Source: a virus. Taken from it: a stretch of DNA of 20,662 nt. Where the stretch lies: IMG/VR virus record IMGVR_UViG_3300034685_000158, positions 1 through 20,662 of that record. One strand, written 5' to 3'. Position 1 is the first letter of the stretch. Each line of letters opens with the position of its first letter. The translations under genes were made by a program, and so were the position numbers. The notes beneath the pieces were generated by a model. That model had not been told where the DNA came from. It made no database searches and was given only the letters and a program-made list of their open reading frames with translations. Positions 6,601 through 16,100 of this stretch are shown here, in pieces.

Positions 6601-7212
6601 ATGATAGCTCATGATAAAAGAAAGATTATATTAAAAGAAGGTACGCCTGTTACTTTATACCCACCCGCAGGTGATCCTATTGAAACAAGAGCACTTATTG
6701 GTAGGGCTTCAAAACAATTTATGAATTCACTTTCTTTAGAGGAAAATAGAAGGGGTTATTTTTTACCTGATGTTAATTTAGATAATGGATGGATAGTACT
6801 CAATAATACTACTGGAGAATACTATATTGCTATAGCTGTGTACCCTGAGATATATAATACTGAAATCCTATCAATAGCATCACATATGTTTGTTTGTAAC
6901 GCAGTAATTGATATTTCAGGATTTAGTGAAGTTTGGGACGATTATGGTAATAAGGAAGTTACACCTGTTGTAAAAGTAAGCGGTAGTAGATGTTATTTAC
7001 AGCATGTATCGGCAGAATTAAGACAATTCGATCCTGGGCTTCACCATGACGCTGAATACATTATTTATACACAACAGTGTGATGTTAATTTATTGGATAC
7101 TATAAAACTTAAAAATAATTCTCCTGAAATAAATATGAAAATTGTTGATATAAATAATTTTTCATTTAATGGTATAACAAAATTACAGGTAAGGACTGAT
7201 TCACGTGTCTAA
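6601..7212 (+). CDS. Head closure / stopper-type connector protein
   Basis: A 203-residue protein, beta-rich throughout (KIILKEGTPVTLYPP at the N-terminus, then GWIVLNNTTGEYYIAIAVYPEIY), with the beginning TPVTLYPPAGDPIETRALIG resembling head closure proteins that plug the portal and receive the tail. It is longer than the usual ~110-residue stopper, with an extra C-terminal half (VVKVSGSRCYLQHVSAELRQFD... to TKLQVRTDSRV), so it may carry an added domain or be a different neck protein. The ATG follows GGGAG with good spacing, 5 bases after the previous stop. Its last 8 bases overlap the next gene, suggesting translational coupling. Call is mainly from gene order. Confidence 0.5.
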   Translation: MIAHDKRKIILKEGTPVTLYPPAGDPIETRALIGRASKQFMNSLSLEENRRGYFLPDVNLDNGWIVLNNTTGEYYIAIAVYPEIYNTEILSIASHMFVCNAVIDISGFSEVWDDYGNKEVTPVVKVSGSRCYLQHVSAELRQFDPGLHHDAEYIIYTQQCDVNLLDTIKLKNNSPEINMKIVDINNFSFNGITKLQVRTDSRV

Positions 7213-7942
7213 GAGACCTTATAGACCGTTAAAAGCTATAAAATATGATTCTAATACAGCAAGATTTGGTGGAAAATATATCATCTTTCGAGCTGATTAT
7301 TTTATAAGAGATCTAGGAAAAGTTGTTGAAAAGACCATTCAGCGTGTTGGAGAGTTAATAGTACAACAATCTAAACGAAATATTGCTGCAATAAGGTTTC
7401 ACATTTATCCTATTAAACTTGCAGGATCTTCAGTCACGGTGGCGGGGCTTAGAAAATTTGGTAAGGGATATGAAGTAACAGATAATTCAAGGAAGAAAGC
7501 TTTAATTAATTCTATTGTTCTTGGCGAAATAAAAAAGAGAGCAGATGCTAGAATTGGCGTATTGGTAAGGACAATGGTTTCAAATTTTAAAGATTCACAT
7601 ATTGGTATTTATTATGAATATGGTACTGGTCAGTATCAATCTGGTGGTTGGGTTGATGTAAAGGGTCAAAAGTATGAGCACAATCCTTTAAGGTCAGGTA
7701 ATTATATTTATACAAGACCGGGGCAGATTTGGACTGATTTAGGTGGTAATAGGAGAATATCTTCAGCAGGTAAATTAAGGAGATTAGATGGATTTGCCGT
7801 ACCAGCATATTATTGGTTTAGTAATGCTGTTAAAGAAGCTGATAAATATTTTGTTAAGATATTTGAAGAAGAGTTTTCTGTATTAGATGTTCGTAAATAT
7901 TTGCAAATTAAGCCTAAAATTATTCTTGGGAGGGTTAGGTAA
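7205..7942 (+). CDS. HK97 gp10-like neck / tail completion protein
   Basis: A 245-residue protein with features of the HK97 gp10-like family that acts at the head-tail junction. There is an N-terminal long helix (LGKVVEKTIQRVGELIVQQSKRNI), a central section ending in IGIYYEYGTGQYQSGGW, where the YEYGTG turn is the family's hallmark, and an aromatic PAYYWFSNAVKEADKYFVKIFEEEF helix near the end. It is longer than the typical 110-150 residues. The start is GTG at 7205, after AAGGA at 7191-7195, overlapping the preceding gene by 8 bases. Basic overall. The next start codon is one base after its stop. Confidence 0.65.
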   Translation: MSKRPYRPLKAIKYDSNTARFGGKYIIFRADYFIRDLGKVVEKTIQRVGELIVQQSKRNIAAIRFHIYPIKLAGSSVTVAGLRKFGKGYEVTDNSRKKALINSIVLGEIKKRADARIGVLVRTMVSNFKDSHIGIYYEYGTGQYQSGGWVDVKGQKYEHNPLRSGNYIYTRPGQIWTDLGGNRRISSAGKLRRLDGFAVPAYYWFSNAVKEADKYFVKIFEEEFSVLDVRKYLQIKPKIILGRVR

Positions 7943-7943
7943 A

Positions 7944-8387
7944 GTGGGTAATGGTTTATCAACAATAGCTGTATATAATGGTATATATAAATTATTATCA
8001 AACGATGCTGTTATTCTTCAAAAACTAGGACTTCCGCCCACACCAACAAATGAACAAAAGGGGCGGAAAATCCAAAAAAGAAGCAAACCTCAAGAACTTT
8101 CAGACAATCTTCCAATAATTACTTATTATACTCCTGGTGGCAATATGGATATTATAAATCAGAATGTATACAAACCATTATTTTATTTTGATATTTATAC
8201 TAAGGATAATGTCAATCTGGCACATGAAATTGCTGAAAGAATATTTGAGTTGTTTGATGGGGTTGTTAATTGCTTCCCTAATCTCGAAAATGCAGAAGCT
8301 TCATTTATTGATGCACACGAGAGTGATCCTGGTCAACCTAATGTTTATTGCTTTACCTTAGAGATTCTTTTTTCAATAGCTGTGTAG
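7944..8387 (+). CDS. Tail terminator protein (probable)
   Basis: A 147-residue protein predicted to cap the finished tail tube and dock it to the head. The pattern fits tail terminators: N-terminal helix (STIAVYNGIYKLLSND), a basic Lys/Arg-rich loop (GRKIQKRSKP), strand PIITYYTPGG, strand YKPLFYFDIYTKD, helix LAHEIAERIFELFDG and a last strand VYCFTLEILFSIAV. The start chosen is GTG at 7944 because GGGAGGG (7928-7934) lies at ideal distance. An in-frame ATG at 7887 lies inside the previous gene and lacks a ribosome site. Order (after the gp10-like gene, before the tube gene) supports the call. Confidence 0.65.
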   Translation: MGNGLSTIAVYNGIYKLLSNDAVILQKLGLPPTPTNEQKGRKIQKRSKPQELSDNLPIITYYTPGGNMDIINQNVYKPLFYFDIYTKDNVNLAHEIAERIFELFDGVVNCFPNLENAEASFIDAHESDPGQPNVYCFTLEILFSIAV

Positions 8388-8410
8388 TGTTACAAATTTT
8401 TGAAAAGTGC

Positions 8411-8466
8411 CTAATCTATCTCCAGAAACCGGTGTTGGATTTAATTTACGAAAGGAGATAGATTGG
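8411..8466 (+). promoter_or_regulatory. Leader hairpin that can hide the tail tube ribosome binding site
   Basis: AATCTATCTCC (8413-8423) is the perfect reverse complement of GGAGATAGATT (8454-8464). A U-G and a C-G pair extend it to 13 bp (8411-8423 with 8454-8466), with a 30-base loop. The right arm contains the GGAG of the Shine-Dalgarno sequence AAAGGAG, and the tube gene ATG starts two bases after the stem. When folded, the ribosome site would be buried. No promoter is obvious in this 80-base gap. Confidence 0.72.
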
Positions 8467-8467
8467 C

Positions 8468-9295
8468 ATGGCAAGGAAAAATAAGAGTATAATTATTAAT
8501 GGCGTAGGAACCTTTTTTGCTAAGGATAAAAATAACAATAAATTAATGTCACTAGGTTCGTTGCAAAGTTTGAGATTTGATTTTTCTGTAACAGAAGACC
8601 CTGTTTATGGTGGGGACGGGCTGTTTCCAATTGATTATGTAACTAGGGAGAAAAATGTAGGTGTAACAGCGACTAACGCTAAATTTGATTTGAACGTTCT
8701 AAGAATTGTAACTGGTGCTACTTTGTCTACTGCTTCTGGGTCTGATGCTTATAGATGGGTGCTGAACAAGATGGCTACTGTTAGAAAGACTGGCGTAGAC
8801 CCTAATTATGAATATGAAATTGATATCTCAGCAGATGGTACTGTATTTACATTAGATCCGGCATTTTCAGTGATGGTTGCTGAGACAGGTGAAGCACTTA
8901 CTGAAGCTACTGCTGGAAGCCCTGCTTCTGGTGAGTTTAAATATGACAGTGTAAGTAAAAAGCTGTTGTTTAATTCCGATATGGAAAATAAAATGGTTAT
9001 GTATAGCTTTAAAGTAGCTGCTACTGATGTTGCGTTTGCTGAGGGTAAGAAGATAGATCTCCCAATTCCTGTTACAGTTATTCATCAAGGTATGTTTAAG
9101 CAGAAAGATGATACGTGGCAGGGTATTGAAACTGAAATCAAGCTTGCAAAAGCAAGTGGTACATTTACACTTGATTTCGCAAGAGCTACTGCCAGCGCAT
9201 CAACCATTACATTGAATATGCTTGATCCTGAAGATGGAACTTGCAGACTGTGGACAATGAAGAGATTTGAAACCTCCGCACCACCTTGTGTGTAA
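8468..9295 (+). CDS. Major tail tube protein
   Basis: A 275-residue protein predicted to polymerise into the hollow non-contractile tail tube. It begins MARKNKSIIINGVGTFFAKDKNNNKL and alternates beta strands, with phrases common in siphovirus tube proteins: LGSLQSLRFDFSV, EDPVYGGDGLFPIDYV, REKNVGVTATNAKFDLNVL. The C-terminal half contains LPIPVTVIHQGMF and SGTFTLDFARATASASTITLNML, closing the barrel. The middle (residues ~125-185) is Ala/Gly/Thr-rich and may be an exposed loop or small extra domain. The gene is bracketed by control elements: the ribosome-site hairpin before it and a strong terminator after it. It is followed by the chaperone and tape measure genes, the canonical order. Confidence 0.87.
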   Translation: MARKNKSIIINGVGTFFAKDKNNNKLMSLGSLQSLRFDFSVTEDPVYGGDGLFPIDYVTREKNVGVTATNAKFDLNVLRIVTGATLSTASGSDAYRWVLNKMATVRKTGVDPNYEYEIDISADGTVFTLDPAFSVMVAETGEALTEATAGSPASGEFKYDSVSKKLLFNSDMENKMVMYSFKVAATDVAFAEGKKIDLPIPVTVIHQGMFKQKDDTWQGIETEIKLAKASGTFTLDFARATASASTITLNMLDPEDGTCRLWTMKRFETSAPPCV

Positions 9296-9321
9296 TATAA
9301 ATACCCCCTACCTTTTGCCAG

Positions 9322-9356
9322 AAGCCTTATCTTAGCGATAAGGCTTTTTGCTTTTT
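9322..9356 (+). terminator. Intrinsic terminator after the tail tube gene
   Basis: AAGCCTTATC (9322-9331), loop TTAGC, GATAAGGCTT (9337-9346): a perfect 10-bp stem followed by TTTGCTTTTTG. This is a good intrinsic terminator. Downstream tail genes must depend on partial readthrough, antitermination or a promoter I could not identify. Confidence 0.85.
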
Positions 9357-9358
9357 GT

Positions 9359-9393
9359 CTAATCTATATCCAGAAAACTAATAGAAAGGTAGG
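9359..9393 (+). promoter_or_regulatory. Leader motif shared with the tail tube gene
   Basis: CTAATCTATATCCAGAAAAC (9359-9378) nearly repeats CTAATCTATCTCCAGAAACC before the tube gene (8411-8430), and both precede a GAAAGG ribosome site. In this copy pairing with the ribosome-site region is only partial (AATC with GATT, CC with GG, bulges between), so the hairpin is degraded or shorter. The shared block suggests a common regulator, RNA processing signal or duplicated leader. Confidence 0.5.
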
Positions 9394-9402
9394 ATTTGTA
9401 GT

Positions 9403-9807
9403 ATGTCAGAGGAACTTAAGAGCGAAGTGTTGACAGAGGCAGAGAGTAAAAGAATTGAGAGCGTGTTTTTTGAGGATGATGCTGAGGTTAAACTAAGGGA
9501 CGGTAAAATTTATAAAATCCCGCCCGCAAGCCTTAAAAATGCCAGAAGGTTAATGCAGTTATTGAAAACTGTAAATACGGACATTGTTTTACTTAATTTT
9601 GCTCCTACAGGAGATACTGAAACTGATTCAAAAAGAGAAAATGATTTGTTTGAAATTTTATCTATTGCATTTATTAACTATCCAGAAGTAACGAGAGAAT
9701 ATTTAGAAGAATATGTTGATATAAAACTTGCCTCTGAAATAATTGACATTCTTATTGGATTAAACGGGATAAAAAAGTCGAAGCCTCAGCCAGCGAATCA
9801 GGAATAG
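9403..9807 (+). CDS. Tail assembly chaperone, short (gpG-like) product
   Basis: A 134-residue acidic protein, the unshifted product of the chaperone gene, equivalent in role to lambda gpG: it coats the tape measure during tail assembly and is absent from the virion. It contains a beta hairpin (AEVKLRDGKIYKIPPASLKNARRLMQLL) and helices (ENDLFEILSIAFINYPEVTREYLEEYVD, IKLASEIIDILIGLNGI), a layout common to Gram-positive phage chaperones. Its last residues KKSKPQPANQE lie beyond the slippery site. The ribosome site AGAAAGGTAGG precedes the ATG. Position between tube and tape measure is canonical. Confidence 0.82.
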   Translation: MSEELKSEVLTEAESKRIESVFFEDDAEVKLRDGKIYKIPPASLKNARRLMQLLKTVNTDIVLLNFAPTGDTETDSKRENDLFEILSIAFINYPEVTREYLEEYVDIKLASEIIDILIGLNGIKKSKPQPANQE

Positions 9808-10076
9808 TTGACGAAGAAACAAACCAGCCCGTTGACTGGGGCGAAATATTTTTTATGCTTCACAAACATTGTAACTTAAATAAATGGGAGATATATGATT
9901 ATACTTTACCACAAATTACAGAACTACTTAAAAATGCTCAAAAATATATCAGGTTTGAAATAGAAACTACAATGGCTCCATTTAAAGCTTTTGTTGGTGG
10001 GGGCGGCGATGGCGATGAAGCAAAAGAATTAACAGAAGAAGATTTAGATTTCATGGAACAAATGAGTTTTAGTTAA
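9403..10076 (+). CDS. Tail assembly chaperone, frameshifted (gpGT-like) fusion
   Basis: A -1 ribosomal frameshift at A AAA AAG (9771-9777) joins the first 125 codons to the downstream frame, which then reads VEASASESGIVDEETNQPVDWGEIFF... to a TAA at 10074-10076, giving a 224-residue protein. The downstream part has no credible start of its own: the ATG at 9855 has no ribosome site and skips in-frame coding sequence that runs back to the slippery site. The T part has a helical section (NKWEIYDYTLPQITELLKNAQKYIRFEIET), a Gly/Asp-rich linker (GGGGDGDEA) and an acidic end. As in lambda, a low level of fusion would link chaperone, tape measure and tube subunits. Confidence 0.85.
9771..9777 (+). 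other. -1 frameshift slippery heptamer
   Basis: AAAAAAG read in the zero frame as A AAA AAG, between ATA and TCG codons. It fits X XXY YYZ. Slipping back one base leaves both tRNAs re-paired on AAA AAA and enters the open downstream frame at GTC. No strong stem-loop lies at the usual 5-9 base distance; a weak CCAG/CTGG or GCCC/GGGC pairing sits about 45 bases downstream. Confidence 0.85.
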
Positions 10077-10083
10077 CGAAAAT

Positions 10084-10126
10084 AATCTCTTGTCTATTCT
10101 AAAATAGACAAGAGATTTTATTTTAA
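10084..10126 (+). terminator. Intrinsic terminator between chaperone and tape measure genes
   Basis: AATCTCTTGTCTATT (10084-10098), loop CTAA, AATAGACAAGAGATT (10103-10117): a perfect 15-bp stem with tract TTTTATTTT overlapping and following it. Its strength is notable because the tape measure gene starts only 17 bases later and has no other visible promoter, so the giant gene must be reached by readthrough. Confidence 0.85.
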
Positions 10127-10142
10127 TGGAGGGCGGTCCATA

Positions 10143-13100
10143 ATGGCTGAAGAATTAAATAATGTACAGCATAATCTTAATGCTGATGTTGATATAAGTT
10201 TTGAGAGTGGAATAGAAAGTATACTTAGATTTGCAGAACAAATTGAATCTGTAAATAGTGTTTTTTCACAGTTATCTTTTACAGCAGAAAATTTGGAAGA
10301 TAAAATAGTTCGTAAATTTAATGAATTAGGCAATTTGCTTAATGATTCTAAACCTATAGCCGATGTAAATGAAGCTGTCGCTAAAAAAATTCAGCATAAA
10401 ATAAATCGTTATATTTCTCAATATGTAGATAATCTTAGCTTTTCTACTGAAACTAGCCGTTTAAATAAACAGCCTTTTGATGAATTTAATAAAAATTTTA
10501 CCAATAGTATAGATAAATTTATTAGGGAAATTAATACAAAACTGAGTACTGGTTTAATAAAATCTGCTAACAAAGAGGATGTTTTGAATTTTATTAGGAA
10601 ATTGATTAGTTTAAGAGATACGACCAGTAATTTATATAAGAAAATTTTTAATGCTGTGCCAAGTGAAGAAAGATTGGTGCAGCTTGAAAATATAAGGGCT
10701 GGTATATTTAAAGAACTTGATACTCTTGAAGGTATTGATAAGTTTGGTAGTACTTTTAAACAATTTAAACAACAGATTACTGATCTGTTTAATGGCATTA
10801 TATCTAAATATGAACAAGTTCTACAAAGTCAAACAAAAGGTGTTAGTGTTGGTGATGAGACTGTAATTTCAAAAACAGCCTTAAATAAATTAAGAAGTAA
10901 AATAAAACAGGCTATTTTAGATAGTTTAGATGTAAAATTTGGTACCAACGCCTTGAGTATTACTATTGATAAAAGCTCTGTTGGTGAGATACAAAAGGTA
11001 ATTGCAGAGCATTTTAATGAAATGATAAAAAAAGGTGATATTCAAATAGATACGGATGATACTGATATAGATAAAAATAGAAAAGATATTGAAGCTAGAA
11101 TAAAAGAGTATGATGAGAATATTGCCAAGATACGTGAAAAATTAAATAAAAAACTTATGGCAAGGGCTGATGCTTTAGCCAGCGGGGATCCTTTGGATAT
11201 GATGGCCTATGAAGATAAAAGCTTTAAAGTTGAAATAAGAAAACTTAAAGATGATCTAACAAAACAGGAAGCAGAACGTAAAAAGTTAGTTGATAACCTA
11301 AGTACTGTTCAATCTAATGTTTTATTCATTACAAACGAAAATTTGAAAAAATATTGGGCCACTATACAAAATAAGTTTGCTGAATTACTTTCTGAAACAA
11401 CCCTTAAAGGGTTGGATGATTTAGAGCCTATAAAGGTAGATAAAATTAAACAGGTAATTAACCAACTTAGTGAGACTATAAATAAGTCTTTTGAAGGCTT
11501 AAAAATTGATAAAGAAACTTTAAATAAAATACCTGAATTAGGTAAATCTATAGAGAAGTTTAATACTTCTATATCTGATATAATTAGTTTACTGTCAGAT
11601 TTAGGTAATAATTTTGCTTCGAAGCCAACCGCCGATTTTAAAAAATCTTTAACAAAAGTGAACGATGCTTTAGTTGGAGTAAAGCAACAAATAGATAATT
11701 ATGTTATTGACTATATTAATAAAATTATTCCTGAAAATTTATTTGCTGATGGAGTTACTGTTAATACCGATCCAGCTAAAAAAATAAATAAAAAGGCTAG
11801 TGCTAAACTTAAAAATTTAGAAAAACAACTAGATGAGCTATTGGAAAAAATTCCAGTAGAAACTGATGAAGCACAAAGAATAGAATTAGGTGTTAAACTT
11901 GTTGAATTAAATAAAGAAATAGAAAGGCTTACTGCATCTACTGGGGAAAAAGTTTTACAGCAAGTAGATAAAGTCAGAAAAGAGCCTTTAATTTCTCAAA
12001 ATTTAATACAAAAGTTTGTTGAAAAATTTTCACAAGAGCTAGAATCGTTGATAGATGTTTCTAAAATTGATGGTTTAAATACTATAAAGGAAAAGATAGC
12101 AGCTTTAGATAAAAATTTTAAAGAATTGGATCAAAATCTTAAATCAATACTTACAGAAAAAGAAGTTGGTATTGATAAGGAGATTGTTGTCTTTAAATCT
12201 AACATTGAAGAATTAGGGAAGAACTTTGAAAATATTAATGCTTTATTGAAATCCGCTGATGTGGGCGGACTAAAATCAGCTATTGAATCTTTAATAAATG
12301 GGTTAAATAGTTTAGCAAAAGATATTAATGCTATATCAGCGCAGGTTTATGTAGAAGATAGAAGTGATGATCGTATAGTAAGGGACATAAAAAATTACAA
12401 ATATGCGTTTGATGCTTATGAGTTAAAGCCTGACGAAGACCCTGCTCAAAAGTTCAGATATATGGAAAATGCTTATAAAGTATTGTTTGATAGGTATATA
12501 GCTTTAAGTAAATATGAGATTAATAAACTTTCTCCTGAGAGTGTTTTTGACTTACGTGAATTGAAAGAAACCGTTTTATATAAGTATTTTAATAATACAT
12601 TTGAAGGTTCTACTTATGATTTAATCGAGAGGTTTAAAGATATAGGTAAAAAATTAAACCCTGCCTTATATGATGAAACCTTGAAAATAGATGTACCTGT
12701 TGAAAGCTTATATAAAACTATAACTACTCAAATCAATGAGATTGTAGCAAGACTTACTGATATTTTAAAGAATGAAGTTGAAAAAATTTCTACAGACTCA
12801 GAAAAATTATTAAGCATATCTAAGTCTCAAGATATAGATAATGCAGTAAAAGCAATTAATGATAAGATTGCACAGTTAAGTAACTCTATTAGTAGTGAGT
12901 TTATTTCTGATATAGATAATCTTATAATTGAGTTTAATAAGATAAGTGATCTACTTGGAACAGCTAATGTTAAAGGTTTATATGATGCTGTTAATAATTT
13001 TGTTCAAGCTGTAAATCAACTCACTGGTGAAGTAAATACAGTACCTATTGCTGGAAAATACGATGATTTAAAAATTCAGGGTGTAAAAAAGGGTTCATTT

Positions 13101-16100
13101 GAGGTATGGCATAATACATGGAATCTCGATACTTTGGAAAAAACAAATGGCGGTTTTAAGTTTACACAGAAAGATTCTCCAATAAGTACAGCAGTTTCAC
13201 CTGAGGAAGCTTATTTTGCACCTGCGATAGATGTTCCGGATGGACCAAAAGCAATTTTACACGGTAAATTTGAGGGTAATTATATAGACTTTTTAGAGGA
13301 TAAAGAGGCAGCAAAGGTTATTAACCAGTTATGGAGTTCTATATTAAGAGAAGCTGGTTATGATGATAAATCCTTTTTAGAGCAAAAGCAAGAAACAAAA
13401 AGTGCATTGTACCTTAAGATGCTTAATACTTTGAGGTCAAAAGGGATTGACGCTTTAAAGAATTTTTCAATCCACCATGTTAATGCAGAAGAGCGTTTTA
13501 TATCACCTGGTGAGCTTCAAATTCTTCGTGCTGATTCTTTATCAGATTTCAGTGTTTTTCATTCACTAGATTTAGGCAATATTACAGAGAAAAACCTATT
13601 AGAAAAAATTAAACAAAAAATTGTACCTTCTTATATGAAAGGTTATATAAATGAAGATAGTGTATCGTATGAAATATCTAAACTTGTTTCGGATAATTTT
13701 TCAGAGTTACCAGCTATTCAAAAAATAAAGCAATATTTAGAGAAAGGTTTAAAATTTAGTGACACAGAGAAAAATTTGCGTGCTTATACTTCTGCTGAAG
13801 CGACGATGATAGACCGTTTACAGAAAAAAACAGACTATTTAATTAAAGGGATAGATTTAGAAAGTACAAACACAAGAGTACCGAAAAAACTTTCAGCAGA
13901 AACTATTGCAGCTTTACAGGGTAAATTAGATAACGTAAAACAAGAAATTAAGGGTATACCTTTAAACGAAACTATAGCTAATATTGCTCAGAAAATAAAT
14001 TTTTTGGGTGATAACTTTAAAGTTATCGAAACTAATTTACAAAAAGCACTAAATATAAAATCTAAAGGATTAGATGTACATGTGAGTAATCTTCCTGCAA
14101 TTATACAGGAGTTAGGTCGGAATTTTGAAAAAATAACCGCTTCCCTACAAAGTTTAAGCCTTGAAAATATACAGGTTGCAGTTAATAATTTTGCTAAAAC
14201 TTTACAAAAATTTGAGGGTGCTTATTCAAAGAAAGTAGGGAATGTAGACATCAGTGGTAATATTGAAAATTTGAATAAGAGTCTTAGAGAGTTGCAACAA
14301 GAAATACGCAATTCTGATAACGGTATTACTGCGGCAAGGCTTATTGTTGATGGTATTAATCAAAAAATCGAACAATTTGTTAAATCACTTATAGCTCTTT
14401 CAGCTAAAATTGTTAATGTAGATACAGCCACCCTCAGTATAAAACTGACACCTGAACAGTTACAATCACTTGAAGCTCAACTTGAAGGTGTGAATATTGT
14501 AAATGTTAATGAGATTAGTGGACCAATAAACACTGCACTTAAAAATTTGTTAGGTAATGCCGGGAAAATTATAGAAAGCCAGTTATCTAATATAATGAAT
14601 CAAGAAGATATAAAAATACCAAAGTTACAGACGAAAAAGATAGTATCTCAGCTTACTACCTTGGTTAATACTTTTATGACAGGGTATGTAAATGCTGTAG
14701 CTGAAAATTCTTTAATTTACAAACCATTAGAAATTAAAACTAAAGATTTACCGCAAAGCATTAAAAATGCTCTTGCTAAGAAAGCAGGGGTGTCTTTAGA
14801 AGATTATTTAAAGAGGACGCCTACTATTGGAGGGGCGACTGTTTTAGCTGAAACTTTGGAGCAAAATATGGGCGCTTTATCTGCTAAGTTGCACGAAGCA
14901 GCTATGAATAACGAGAACCGTTTGTTTAGTGAGTATAAAAATGCAATAAAGGGTATAAAAGTTAAGGTAGATACATCTCCAGTAGAGTATTTCACTAATA
15001 ATATTACAAGCATACAACAAGAGATAATTGCTAAAATAAAAGAAATAATGCGTGTTCAATTTTCGGAAATTAATAAACAGATAAAAGAATTAAAAGCTGT
15101 ACCTGTTGGATTTAATTATGTTCCAAAGAATATTCCCTCCACTATACCTGTAAAAACTGCAACAGTACAATCATACGGAGCAAAAGTAAATATACCTCGT
15201 GGTACTGTTAATATTCCTGTTCCATATCGTGTGGGAGACGATCTTGATTTTACAACGATATATCAAAAGGCTGGCGGGCTTGGAAGTCATGTTAATAATA
15301 GAACATTGTTAAATTCTATATTGAATACTATGCGTTATATACTTGCAGGTTCGTTATTAAAAGGTCCTTATGCTTACTTATATCAAGGGTGGGAGTCTGC
15401 TAAAGATTTTGAAGCATCATTAGTGAAGGCACAGATTAACTTATCTGGGTCTAATGAAGAATTGTTCAGAGATTTCGCCAGAACTAGAATTGAAAAGGCA
15501 GTTGAACTTGGTGTTACCAACGCACTAAGTCACCTAAAAGGTATAACTGATACAGAAGCAATGGTAGATGCAGAAGTAGCTTTCCTTAAAAAATATGTAA
15601 CAGAAGATGTAAGAAAAGATTTGCAGAATATATCATTAAGATATATAATATCACAGGCACAATTAGGTCAGATGTTTGAAATTGCTTCAAGGAGTACTAC
15701 TGATCCTTTTGAAGCAAGAGCTATTACAGAAACCGCCGCCCGTTTGTTTGCGGCAGAGCCTGGGGTAGGGTCTCCTGAAGAAATTGCGGATGCTTTACAG
15801 GCTTCTATAGTACAGATGGGTATGACTGGTTTTGATACAAAGAGACTTTCTGAGATATTCTTTAATATATCAACAAACTTCAGGGTAAGCACTAAAGACT
15901 TGCTTAAATTTACTGCAACTGCTGGTGCTGTGATGTCAGACGAGTTAAAAAATTATCAGACTGAAGAATTAGCAAAATTAAAGCAAGAAATAGAATCAGC
16001 TACAGGCAGCAGGAGAAAAGAGCTAGAAGAAAGATATAAGCAAGTTAAACTTGATACTGATATAGCCTTAACTGGTCTCATAGGCGCACTAATTACAGAA

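Noticed and set aside
7887-7943. ATG at 7887 as start of the tail terminator gene
   Set aside because: It lies 56 bases inside the preceding gene with no ribosome site, while GTG at 7944 has GGGAGGG at ideal spacing.
8164-8361. A 65-codon + strand frame inside the tail terminator gene
   Set aside because: Alternate-frame shadow of the terminator gene with no ribosome site.
9355-9384. Possible promoter TTGTCT / TAATAG before the chaperone gene
   Set aside because: Weak match in both boxes with an 18-bp spacer in AT-rich sequence; not better than chance.
9855-10076. A separate 73-residue gene starting at ATG 9855
   Set aside because: The frame is open back to the slippery site, the ATG has no ribosome site, and the arrangement matches a -1 frameshift fusion.
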